Under the pieces are notes generated by a model. The model was not told where the DNA came from and ran no database searches. It saw nothing but the letters and a program-made list of their open reading frames with translations. The translations under genes and the position numbers were made by a program. From NCBI GenBank assembly GCA_050050115.1, contig JASFUX010000064.1:1-14685 (forward strand): a DNA stretch of 14,685 nt, given 5' to 3'. This document shows, piece after piece, positions 1 through 6,914 of this stretch; the stretch's first letter is position 1; the number at the start of each line of letters is the position of its first letter. The DNA comes from JASFUX01 sp050050115 (GTDB taxonomy: Bacteria; Pseudomonadota; Alphaproteobacteria; Caulobacterales; Maricaulaceae).

Positions 1-32
1 CGGAGTAGCGCGCCGCCCTAGGAGACCCCGCC

Positions 33-476
33 ATGCGCCTCCTGCTCTTATGCCTCGCCGCGGGCGTGCTGGTCGCCGGATGCGGACGATTGACGCCCCC
101 GCCCGGCGGCTTCGTCGGCGCGCGGGCAGCTGAAATGAACGCGGACTTCGACGTCACAACGCGCGACTGGCGCGCCTGGGAGGACCGGATGCCGCCGGGG
201 CCGCCGAGCTTCCACGTCACTGGCGCGGTCATGCTGCCGCACGGCGGCTACGACGTCACGCTGACGCCGACGACGCCCCAGGGCTTCAACCCGGCGATCC
301 TGATGCTCGATCTGAACGTGACCGAGCGCGACGGTCCGCACACGCCCGCGGTCGAGACCCGCGGCGCGCGCTACGACATCGATCCCTACGACGCCGGATC
401 GCCGCGCTATGACGAGGTCAACATCTTCTATGAAGGCGAGATGATCGCCCGCGTCGAAGTGCAGACGACCTACTAG
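33..476 (+). CDS. Small predicted lipoprotein, function unknown
   Basis: This gene encodes 147 residues. The N-terminus is a typical lipoprotein signal: M-R, then a hydrophobic run, then a lipobox V14-A15-G16-C17, so the mature protein should be lipidated at Cys17 and membrane-anchored facing the periplasm. The mature part is about 130 residues, Pro/Gly-rich at first and then with alternating polar and hydrophobic stretches that suggest a beta-rich fold. No enzymatic motif is visible and I do not recognise the family. The start is supported by AGGAG at 20-24, eight bases before the ATG. A TAG at 6-8 could be the end of an upstream gene, but too little is present to call it. The gene is convergent with the C11 peptidase gene, with only 21 bases between the stops. 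Confidence 0.7.
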   Translation: MRLLLLCLAAGVLVAGCGRLTPPPGGFVGARAAEMNADFDVTTRDWRAWEDRMPPGPPSFHVTGAVMLPHGGYDVTLTPTTPQGFNPAILMLDLNVTERDGPHTPAVETRGARYDIDPYDAGSPRYDEVNIFYEGEMIARVEVQTTY

Positions 477-494
477 GCGCCGGGCCGCCGCGCC
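476..494. terminator. GC-rich inverted repeat between convergent genes
   Basis: GGCGC at 476-480 and GCGCC at 490-494 form perfect 5-bp arms around a 9-nt GC-rich loop, placed between the convergent stops of the lipoprotein and the C11 peptidase. It could act as a bidirectional terminator stem. There is no U-tract, so the call is weak. Confidence 0.25.
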
Positions 495-497
495 ACG

Positions 498-1715
498 CTA
501 TGCGTATATTTGACCGAGAAGATCGAACCATCCGGTCTCCCGCGGGAACCGCAACGACCTGTAGGATCTTTCCATTTTGCTCAGTTGTTGCGCATTTTCC
601 GGCGTAAACGCGCTTACGCCGACCGCAGCGCGATAGGCCGATCCGGCTTTCCTGCCGACGATTGATCTTTTTACTGATTTAATGACGTTCTCGAGCGTCC
701 TGGCGACCGGGTCATCCTCTCCAAACGCCGCCGCCGTGTACTCGTGCAGATGCGCCAAATCGGAGATCGACTGGCTCTTGTAGCGCTCCGTCCTCGACGA
801 GGCGTCGGCGAATACGCCCTTCATCGTTGTCGCAGCCTCGGGCTCTTCGTCGATCCTGTCTCGAACGGCCTGACAATACTCGCTGAACCCTTCAACGATG
901 GCGCGCTCTCGATAGGGCGCAAGGTCCGTCGCGACGATAGAGTCCGTCGCCGCCGCAGGCTCGAAGGCGCTCACGAATGCTTGGGCGGTCGCGCCGTTCG
1001 TCACAGGATCGCCATTGCGCAGCATCGACGTCAGCTCTTCCGTCGCACCCGCGAGATTGAAGCCTCCTCCCGACAGTTCGTCCATCGAGCCAATCGCGGT
1101 GTCGACATACGGCGCGATCTCGAACAAGACTTCGATATTGCTCATCAAGCAGGCGTCGAAGACGATCGCATCCAGCCTGTTGGACTGGAATTGGCCCGCG
1201 ATGGTCGCAAGAACCTGCTCGAGCTCCTTCATGTCCACGAAGTCGTCCTGATCCATCAGAATCGCGCGCGCCTGGATGGGCTCGTTGAACAGCGGCCGGC
1301 GCATCCTCACCGGCGCGGACGGCTCCACGGGCGCGCGAGAGCTCATGCCGAGATAGCGCCGCGTCACGTCGTCCTGGAACGCCAGTCCGTGACCCGACAG
1401 CACGAGAATTTGACGTTCCGCCGGACACGTCCGCATCGCCCATTGGGAAAACTTCAGCAGCTCGGCCGGATCGCCGGTGTTGATTTCGCCAAGCTCTTCA
1501 AACCCCGTTCGTCCGTGAGGGTCCATCACCCAGCGGATGCCGGGCGAGGTGTCGGAATCGAGCTGCGCCAGCGCAGCGACATGCTGGTTGGTCGCAACTC
1601 TCGACAGATCTCTGAGCTGCCGGCGCAAGAACGGCTCGAGGCTGGCGAAGCTGCCTGTTCGCGCAGCATCGCCAGCTCCGAATACGCAAATCTGAACCGG
1701 CCAAACGTCAGTCAT
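498..1715 (-). CDS. Clostripain-like (family C11) cysteine peptidase
   Basis: This gene encodes 405 residues with no signal peptide or TM segment, so the product is probably cytosolic. The clan CD (caspase-fold) C11 signature is clear: after a beta-strand comes S-G-H109-G, and later the motif D187-A-C189-L-M followed by a helix beginning S-N-I-E-V. His109 and Cys189 would be the catalytic dyad. Known C11 enzymes such as clostripain and PmC11 cut after Arg or Lys, and the acidic Asp187 two residues before the Cys agrees with a basic P1 pocket. About 80 residues separate His and Cys, including an Arg/Pro-rich stretch (about 118-150) that may be an autoprocessing linker. The gene starts 12 bases after the stop of the preceding small gene and has no good Shine-Dalgarno sequence, so translation is probably coupled. 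The physiological substrate is unknown. Family assignment is confident, the role is not. Confidence 0.85.
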   Translation of the reverse strand: MTDVWPVQICVFGAGDAARTGSFASLEPFLRRQLRDLSRVATNQHVAALAQLDSDTSPGIRWVMDPHGRTGFEELGEINTGDPAELLKFSQWAMRTCPAERQILVLSGHGLAFQDDVTRRYLGMSSRAPVEPSAPVRMRRPLFNEPIQARAILMDQDDFVDMKELEQVLATIAGQFQSNRLDAIVFDACLMSNIEVLFEIAPYVDTAIGSMDELSGGGFNLAGATEELTSMLRNGDPVTNGATAQAFVSAFEPAAATDSIVATDLAPYRERAIVEGFSEYCQAVRDRIDEEPEAATTMKGVFADASSRTERYKSQSISDLAHLHEYTAAAFGEDDPVARTLENVIKSVKRSIVGRKAGSAYRAAVGVSAFTPENAQQLSKMERSYRSLRFPRETGWFDLLGQIYA

Positions 1716-1727
1716 AGGAAGACTGCG

Positions 1728-2306
1728 CTAGAAGCCGAGATTGTCGCGAAGATCGCGCACGCACGCACCGCCTTTGTCTGCAAGATCGCCAATGTCGGCG
1801 CCCACGCCGCGACCGCCGCGGAAATACTTGTCGATGGTTTTGTCGATCGCATCGCCAAAATCACGGCACGAGTTGCCGCGGGCTGGTTCAGGCCTGTTGA
1901 CGAGAACGTCGCCGAAAATCTCTGACGGCACGGATATCCCGCGCGACGCGAGCACGCCCTTGAGATACGAGTAAGTCATCAGTCCGTGCAGAGCGAGTTC
2001 CCGCCGCTTGTCTCGATCCTCAGCCTCGGCGAGCGCCTCGCCGACCTTCTTCATGCCGCGCGAGCACAGGCTTAGCTGCCTGAGAAATGCGGTGTCGGCG
2101 GGTTCCGCCACGAAGGGTGGCGGGTCGACCGGTCGGTCGCCGAAGTCTGTCGGTTTGAGAGACCTATACGGCCTATCGAAATCGCGCGGGTCGAACGGGC
2201 TCACATCCTCGAAATCGCGAACATAGCGCCCCCGGTACCCGCCCGGCTGCAGCATGGGCCAAATGCCCTGGTCGTAGTATCCGTCGCCGACGAACTGCCT
2301 CACCAT
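1728..2306 (-). CDS. Unrecognised 192-residue protein encoded with the C11 peptidase
   Basis: I do not recognise this family. The first 65 residues are rich in Arg, Asp, Pro, Tyr and Phe, with repeated R-D-F / F-D-R / D-F-G type clusters, and look disordered or extended. Residues about 72-122 look helical and charged. A third part (about 140-192) has three Cys in the second half of the protein and a Gly/Arg loop F-R-G-G-R-G (162-167). No signal peptide or TM is visible. An in-frame ATG at 2363 exists but lies inside a perfect palindrome. The ATG at 2306 has GGGGG six bases upstream and is preferred. The stop is 12 bases before the C11 peptidase start on the same strand, so the two form an operon. 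As an inference, the protein may be a substrate, inhibitor or adaptor of that Arg-specific peptidase. Confidence 0.7.
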   Translation of the reverse strand: MVRQFVGDGYYDQGIWPMLQPGGYRGRYVRDFEDVSPFDPRDFDRPYRSLKPTDFGDRPVDPPPFVAEPADTAFLRQLSLCSRGMKKVGEALAEAEDRDKRRELALHGLMTYSYLKGVLASRGISVPSEIFGDVLVNRPEPARGNSCRDFGDAIDKTIDKYFRGGRGVGADIGDLADKGGACVRDLRDNLGF

Positions 2307-2312
2307 TGAAAT

Positions 2313-2317
2313 CCCCC
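2313..2317 (-). promoter_or_regulatory. Ribosome binding site fixing the small-gene start
   Basis: On the minus strand GGGGG, followed by six bases and then ATG at 2306, is a plausible purine-rich Shine-Dalgarno sequence. It is the reason for choosing 2306 over the upstream ATG at 2363. Confidence 0.5.
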
Positions 2318-2342
2318 ATCGCTGTCGGGCAGCTTTCCGCCC

Positions 2343-2361
2343 GCACAACTTAAAGTTGTGC
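2343..2361. promoter_or_regulatory. Perfect 19-bp palindrome, candidate operator
   Basis: The sequence GCACAACTT-A-AAGTTGTGC has perfect 9-bp arms around one central base. It lies about 37 bases upstream of the small-gene start. Size and symmetry fit a dimeric repressor site (MarR-, TetR- or similar class). It overlaps a possible -10 region of the weak promoter suggested at 2354-2382. The regulator is unknown. Confidence 0.5.
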
Positions 2362-2382
2362 ACAGAAAATTGCTTTTTTCAA
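2354..2382 (-). promoter_or_regulatory. Possible sigma70-like promoter of the C11 unit
   Basis: On the minus strand TTGAAA (2382-2377) resembles a -35 box. At 17-bp spacing the hexamer is ACAACT (2359-2354), which is a poor -10. The region is markedly AT-richer than the surrounding genes. Overlap with the palindrome would allow repression, but the call rests on weak matches. Confidence 0.3.
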
Positions 2383-2404
2383 CATCTTTCGATGAGGACC
2401 AGTC

Positions 2405-2430
2405 GCGCTTCAAGCTCGCGAGCCAAGCGC
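2405..2430. repeat. Imperfect stem-loop between the SDR gene and the C11 unit
   Basis: GCGCTT (2405-2410) and AAGCGC (2425-2430) enclose the perfect palindrome GCTCGCGAGC (2414-2423), giving one stem with a small asymmetric internal loop. It lies downstream of the SDR stop, so it may terminate SDR transcription. No U-tract follows. Confidence 0.35.
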
Positions 2431-2490
2431 GTCAACGGGATATCTCATACCTAACTATAATCCGTATAACGAATAGATCGAACCGAGCCG

Positions 2491-3291
2491 CTAGCTGTCG
2501 CGCCCGCCCTTCTCCCCGTCGATGATCGACCGCCGCAGGCGCGTCATGCCTTTGAGCCAGCGGTCGTAGTCGCCGACCTTGCGCTGCATGTAGGTCATCA
2601 CCTGCGGATGGGGCAGGATCAGGAAACGTTCTTCACTCAGCGCCTCGACCACCGCGTCGGCGACCTCTTCAGGCGAGATGATCCCGTCGACGTTCTGGGA
2701 CCCGGTCGCGCCGGCGATCATCGGCGTGTCCACCGCTTGCGGGCAGAGGATCGACACGCCGATCCCGTGCTCGCGGTGGGCGATGGCGAGATGCTCGGCG
2801 AAGCCGACGGCGGCATGCTTCGTAGTCGAATAAACCGCGCTGCCGATCTGGGAGAGCAGCCCGGCGGCGGAGACGGTGTTCAAGAAATAGCCCTCCCCGC
2901 GGGCGATCATGTCGGGCAGCGCGGCGCGGGCGGCGTAGACGTGGCCCATGACGTTGACCGCCCAGGCCTTCGCCCAAAGGTCGTTGCCGGCCGAGGCGGC
3001 GTTTTCGATGTCCGGATCGCGCGCGGAGATGCCGGCGTTGGAACAAAAGAGGTCGATCCGGCCGAAGCGCTCGCGCGCGGTCTGGGCAAGGGCCTGGACG
3101 TCGGACTCTTTCGTCACGTCGCAGCGCACCGCGACGCCGTCGACGCTCGCGGCGACGGCCTGCGCGCCCTCGGTGTTCATGTCGGCGACCAGCACCGCCT
3201 CGGCCCCATCGGCGTGGAAACGCTCGGCCATCGCCTTGCCGATGCCGCTCGCCCCGCCGGTGACGATCACCACCTTGTCCTTAACGTTCAT
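2491..3291 (-). CDS. Short-chain dehydrogenase/reductase (SDR)
   Basis: This is a 266-residue classical SDR. The nucleotide-binding motif T11-G-G-A-S-G-I-G18 opens the Rossmann fold. Asp37 after beta-2 suggests NAD(H) rather than NADP(H). N85-A-G87 is the structural NAG motif, and N113, S141, Y154 and K158 form the catalytic tetrad (Y-S-T-T-K). The start at 3291 places the Rossmann motif at the usual distance and has GGAGG eight bases upstream. An in-frame ATG ten codons earlier is not needed. The C-terminal 30 residues are basic and extend slightly beyond the core. The substrate cannot be told from the sequence. The gene is divergent from the HD-GYP gene and followed by the AT-richer region of the C11 unit. 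A role in aromatic or lipid metabolism is possible but not shown. Confidence 0.88.
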   Translation of the reverse strand: MNVKDKVVIVTGGASGIGKAMAERFHADGAEAVLVADMNTEGAQAVAASVDGVAVRCDVTKESDVQALAQTARERFGRIDLFCSNAGISARDPDIENAASAGNDLWAKAWAVNVMGHVYAARAALPDMIARGEGYFLNTVSAAGLLSQIGSAVYSTTKHAAVGFAEHLAIAHREHGIGVSILCPQAVDTPMIAGATGSQNVDGIISPEEVADAVVEALSEERFLILPHPQVMTYMQRKVGDYDRWLKGMTRLRRSIIDGEKGGRDS

Positions 3292-3372
3292 GCCCGCATC
3301 CTCCCTCGCGCCTTGGCGCATTGGGTAGGACGGACCGGGCGCGGGCGCAATCGGGCCGGTCGACGCGCAAGC

Positions 3373-3405
3373 GCGATCAACCTCCTGTCAACCGCGGCGA
3401 TCAAC
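3373..3405. repeat. Two 9-bp direct repeats in the SDR/HD-GYP divergent region
   Basis: GCGATCAAC occurs at 3373-3381 and again at 3397-3405, with a related GTCAAC at 3387-3392 between them. The 24-bp period is compatible with a tandem activator site, but short repeats in GC-rich DNA can occur by chance. Confidence 0.3.
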
Positions 3406-3441
3406 TCTGCGTGCGCTCCACCAATCCTTAACGTCCTCCAG

Positions 3442-3468
3442 GCGTCATGCCTCGCGCACGCATGACGC
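3442..3468. promoter_or_regulatory. 9-bp inverted repeat in the leader of the HD-GYP gene
   Basis: GCGTCATGC (3442-3450) and GCATGACGC (3460-3468) are perfect inverted copies separated by 9 bases. The second arm ends immediately before the GAGG at 3469-3472 that serves the ATG at 3481. The repeat could be a protein-binding site or an mRNA hairpin affecting ribosome access. Confidence 0.45.
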
Positions 3469-3480
3469 GAGGTCCGCCCG

Positions 3481-4932
3481 ATGACGACAACGACCACGCC
3501 GCCGGCGACCGCCGCCGCGCCGCCCCCCGCGCCCGCCGAAGGCGTGCAGCTCGCCGAGGTGCTCGGCGCCTTCTCCTATGCGCTCGACGTGACCGAGGGT
3601 CAGCCCGAGGGCCATTGCGTCCGCGCCTGCTGGATCGGGCTTCAGCTCGGCGAGGCGATCGGGCTCGAGGCGCACGAGCTGCGCGAGCTTTACTATACGA
3701 TCCTCTTGAAGGACCTCGGCTGCAGCTCGAACGCGGCGCGAGTGTGCCAACTCTATCTAACCGACGATCTGGGCTTCAAGCGCGAGGCTAAGTTCCTCGA
3801 CAGCGGCCTCGCGCCGGCGCTCAATTTCGTCTTCTCCCACACCGGCCTGCAGGCCGATCTCGCCGACCGCTTGAAGGCGCTCGCCAACATCATGCGCAAC
3901 GGCGGGGAGATCATGCAGGAGCTGTTCGAGACCCGCTGCCAGCGCGGCGCGGACATCGCCCGCAAGCTGCGCTTCTCCGAAGAGGTGGCGAACGCCATCC
4001 ACTGCCTCGACGAGCACTGGGACGGCGGAGGCCGGCCGAGCAGGCTTGCGGGCGACGCGATCCCGATTTATTCGCGCATCGCCCTGCTCGCCCAGGTCGT
4101 CGACGTCTTTCACCGGAGCGCCGGGCCCGAAGCGGCCAAAGCCGAGGTGGCGCGCCGCCACGGGCGCTGGTTCGATCCCGAGCTGACCGCCGCCTTCAAT
4201 GCGATCGCGCGGCCGGACGCCTTCTGGCGGACGCTCTGCGATCCCGGGCTCGACGCCCAGGTGTTCGCGCTCGAGCCGGCGCGCGAGGAAGTCCTCGTCG
4301 ACGAGGACTATCTCGACGACATCGCCGCGGCGTTCGGCCAGGTGGTCGACGCGAAAAGTCCGTTTACGGCGGGCCATAGCGCGCGAGTCGGCCTCTACGC
4401 CGACCTGATCAGCAATCAACTCGGCGTCAGCCCGGCGCACGCCCGCTGGATCCGCCGCGGCGCAGTACTGCACGACATCGGCAAGCTGGGGGTGAGCAAC
4501 TCGCTCCTGGACAAGCCCGGCCGGCTCGACGGCGATGAACTTGAGATCATGCGCGGCCACGCCGCCCGGACCGGGGAGTTTCTCTCGCGCATCTCCGCCT
4601 TCAAAGAACTCGCCCCGATCGCCGCAGCGCACCATGAGCGGCTCGACGGCGCGGGCTATCCCCTGGGGCTCGCCGGCGAAGGGATCAGCTTCGAGACGCG
4701 GATCATCTCGGTGGCGGACTTCTTCGACGCCCTGACCGCCGACCGGCCCTATCGGGCGGCGATGCCGCTCGAAAAGGCGCTGGCGATCATGGACGAGAAC
4801 GCAGGACCGGCGATCGATCCGGCGGTGTTCGAAGCGCTCAAGGCCGGTCTGCATTCCCTGCCGGAGTTCGCGCCCTCCGCGCCGACCTCCCCCCACGCCC
4901 GCGCCGCCCTGGCGTTCCAGCGCGCGGGCTAG
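3481..4932 (+). CDS. Tandem HD / HD-GYP domain protein, probable c-di-GMP phosphodiesterase
   Basis: This gene encodes 483 residues. The first 20 are a Thr/Pro/Ala-rich tail. The N-terminal half (about 25-250) resembles a degenerate HD-GYP domain: the usual HD pair is replaced by K77-D78, while H179-W-D-G-G-G-R-P186 recalls the HxxxDGxGxP segment. The C-terminal half (about 275-460) is canonical: H299, H331-D332-I-G-K, H360, H384-H-E-R-L-D-G-A-G-Y-P394 and D413 in a V-A-D-x-x-D-A-L-T context. HD-GYP domains hydrolyse cyclic di-GMP, so the C-terminal half is probably the active phosphodiesterase and the N-terminal half a sensory or dimerisation module. No TM segments or receiver domain are visible, so the protein is probably cytosolic. 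GAGG eight bases before the ATG supports the start. It is convergent with the hybrid kinase gene (26 bases between stops). Confidence 0.88.
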   Translation: MTTTTTPPATAAAPPPAPAEGVQLAEVLGAFSYALDVTEGQPEGHCVRACWIGLQLGEAIGLEAHELRELYYTILLKDLGCSSNAARVCQLYLTDDLGFKREAKFLDSGLAPALNFVFSHTGLQADLADRLKALANIMRNGGEIMQELFETRCQRGADIARKLRFSEEVANAIHCLDEHWDGGGRPSRLAGDAIPIYSRIALLAQVVDVFHRSAGPEAAKAEVARRHGRWFDPELTAAFNAIARPDAFWRTLCDPGLDAQVFALEPAREEVLVDEDYLDDIAAAFGQVVDAKSPFTAGHSARVGLYADLISNQLGVSPAHARWIRRGAVLHDIGKLGVSNSLLDKPGRLDGDELEIMRGHAARTGEFLSRISAFKELAPIAAAHHERLDGAGYPLGLAGEGISFETRIISVADFFDALTADRPYRAAMPLEKALAIMDENAGPAIDPAVFEALKAGLHSLPEFAPSAPTSPHARAALAFQRAG

Positions 4933-4958
4933 GCGGCCTCCTTCGAGAGCGATGCGCG

Positions 4959-6818
4959 CTAGGCTGACGCCGCTACGGACGGATCGTCCGGCTTCCCGTC
5001 GTCGCATGCGCGCTCCTCGCCGAGCCCCAGCGCCGCCTGCATCTTTGCAATCAGTTCGCGCTGATCGATCGGTTTGGAGACGTAGTCGCTCATGCCGAGG
5101 GAGAGATAGCGTTCGCGGTCGCCGCTCATGGCGTCGGCGGTCAGGGCGATTACCGGGACGGCGCGCCAAGGCGCTGCGGCGGACCGGATCTGCTTGATCG
5201 TCTCGACGCCGTCCATGACCGGCATGTGCACGTCGAGCAGGATGATGTCGAAGGTCTCGGCCGCGAGCGCAGCGAGCGCCTCTTTGCCATTCGACGCTTC
5301 GCGCACCCTGCAGCCGACCAGAGTGATGAACGCATTGACCACCTGACGGTTGATCGCGTTGTCGTCGGCGAGAAGCACGCGCTTGCCGCGCAGGCTCTGC
5401 TCGGCCGCGTCGTCCTCGGCGGCGGTCGCGGTCGCGTCGCCGGTCTCGGGCGGCGCGGCCTCTTGGGCTTTGAAGGTGAGGTGAAAGACCGAGCCCTCGC
5501 CTTCGACACTCTCGGCCGCGAGATCGCCGTCCATCATCCGGGCGAGCTGGCGCGAGATCGCCAAGCCCAGCCCGGTGCCGCCGTATCGCCGCGAGGTCGA
5601 GCCGTCGGCTTGGGTGAACTGGTTGAAGAGCTTGGCGAGCACTTCGGGACTCATGCCGATGCCGGTGTCGGCGACCGAGATCCGGATCTCGAAAGCGCCG
5701 TCCTCGAGCCGCGCCGCGCCGACGTCGATCCGCACCGAGCCCGCCTCGGTGAACTTCACCGCGTTCGAGATGAGATTGGCCAGACATTGGCGCACGCGCA
5801 CGGGGTCGTATTCGAGCCAAGGCGGCAGATCGAGCGCGGCCTCGACGGAAAACGCGAGGCCCTTATCGGCGATCTGAGCTTCAAAGATCTTGCAGCAGCT
5901 GCCGACCGTGCTCTGAAGATCGCCAACTGCATGCGAGATCTCGAGCTTGCCCGCCTCGATCTTCGACAGATCGAGAACGTCGTTCAAGATCGAGGTCAGA
6001 AGTCCGCCCGAGTCGAGGATGGTCGCGGCCTTTTCACGTTGATCAGGCGAGACGGCCTCAGCGTGAAGAACCTGCGCCATGCCCAGAACGCCGTTCAACG
6101 GCGTGCGGATCTCGTGGCTCATGTTGGCGAGGAACTCCGACTTGGCCTGAGCGGCCGCTTCGGCGTCGGCCTTGGCTGTCTCCAGGCGCGCCTTGGTCGC
6201 CTCGAGCTCCTTCAAGGACGCCTGGAGTTGGGCGAACGTCCGATTGGCAGTCTTGGCGAGCGTCACGATAGAGAGCGCCGTGCCGATGGATGAAACGCTC
6301 GCCGCCAGCGCGACCCAGACGGGGTACCGGGTCCACGCCGCCCAGAGCAGCATGCCGATCAGCAGAACGGACAGAAGGGCGATCTGCGCGACCGACTGCT
6401 TGAGCAAGTTCGCGCTCGAAATGGCCGCGTGAATCGCCAAGCTGACGATGATCGTGATCGCGCTCACCCAACCTACCGCCGTGCCCGTCGACCAGAGCGC
6501 GACCGCGCATCCCGCCCAAACAAGGGTGATCGCCATCATTTGGACAGCGTCGAGCGACTCCACGCCCTCGCCGCGGGCGATCGCGCGCATCAAGTCGCGG
6601 TGGATGACGGCGTGCAGCACGAGGTTCACGCTGATCCAGGCGAGCGCAGGCGTGGCGCCGAAGAAGTAGTGGATCTGCGCGCCCATGAGCACGGCGAGCA
6701 CGAGCGTAATAAAGAACGGCGCGACGTTTTCCTGCGCGCCCGGAACGCCCGCGCCGCCTGCGGACCGGGCGGCGCGTTCTTGTGACGATTCCCCGCCCGG
6801 GTTCTTAGTTCTGAACAC
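4959..6818 (-). CDS. Membrane hybrid histidine kinase with C-terminal receiver domain
   Basis: This gene encodes 619 residues. Six probable TM segments lie at about 34-52, 55-72, 92-110, 114-132, 145-162 and 166-186, with very short loops, so it has no large periplasmic sensor. A helical linker (about 195-226) leads to the DHp domain with S234-H235-E-I-R-T-P, where His235 is the phospho-acceptor. The ATPase domain shows N348/N352 (N box), D384-T-G-I-G (G1), F-N-Q-F (398-401) and G414-T-G-L-G-L (G2). The receiver domain has D485-D486, phospho-acceptor D529, T560 and K582. There is no HPt domain, so a separate phosphotransferase or partner is expected. The start is GTG with GAGG 11 bases upstream, a slightly long spacing. 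It lies 96 bases downstream of marR on the same strand. The output is unknown, and the convergent HD-GYP gene is only a positional link. Confidence 0.9.
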   Translation of the reverse strand: MFRTKNPGGESSQERAARSAGGAGVPGAQENVAPFFITLVLAVLMGAQIHYFFGATPALAWISVNLVLHAVIHRDLMRAIARGEGVESLDAVQMMAITLVWAGCAVALWSTGTAVGWVSAITIIVSLAIHAAISSANLLKQSVAQIALLSVLLIGMLLWAAWTRYPVWVALAASVSSIGTALSIVTLAKTANRTFAQLQASLKELEATKARLETAKADAEAAAQAKSEFLANMSHEIRTPLNGVLGMAQVLHAEAVSPDQREKAATILDSGGLLTSILNDVLDLSKIEAGKLEISHAVGDLQSTVGSCCKIFEAQIADKGLAFSVEAALDLPPWLEYDPVRVRQCLANLISNAVKFTEAGSVRIDVGAARLEDGAFEIRISVADTGIGMSPEVLAKLFNQFTQADGSTSRRYGGTGLGLAISRQLARMMDGDLAAESVEGEGSVFHLTFKAQEAAPPETGDATATAAEDDAAEQSLRGKRVLLADDNAINRQVVNAFITLVGCRVREASNGKEALAALAAETFDIILLDVHMPVMDGVETIKQIRSAAAPWRAVPVIALTADAMSGDRERYLSLGMSDYVSKPIDQRELIAKMQAALGLGEERACDDGKPDDPSVAASA

Positions 6819-6882
6819 TTTGGATTGGACCTCGACGTTCTTGTCGCGCCGATTGTCGTCCCACTGCGTAAATATTTCCTGT

Positions 6883-6898
6883 GTTTACTGATGATTAA
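6883..6898 (-). promoter_or_regulatory. CtrA-like site upstream of the hybrid kinase
   Basis: On the minus strand the sequence reads TTAA-N7-TAAAC, one mismatch from the alphaproteobacterial CtrA consensus TTAA-N7-TTAAC. It lies about 65-80 bases upstream of the kinase GTG. A single near-match is weak evidence. Positions 6868-6888 also form a GTAAA...TTTAC inverted repeat. Confidence 0.25.
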
Positions 6899-6914
6899 GG
6901 ATGATCTACGGGCC

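Noticed and set aside
744..1925. Long plus-strand open frame opposite the C11 peptidase
   Set aside because: It is antisense to a gene with clear catalytic motifs and its product is Arg/His-rich low-complexity sequence typical of shadow frames in GC-rich DNA.
2307..2363. A 19-codon N-terminal extension of the small protein starting at ATG 2363
   Set aside because: The ATG lies inside the perfect palindrome at the likely promoter, while the ATG at 2306 has a good purine-rich RBS.
3757..5820. 687-codon minus-strand open frame spanning the HD-GYP and kinase genes
   Set aside because: Its product is an Arg/Gly/Ala-rich shadow sequence without motifs, and it crosses two well-supported genes.
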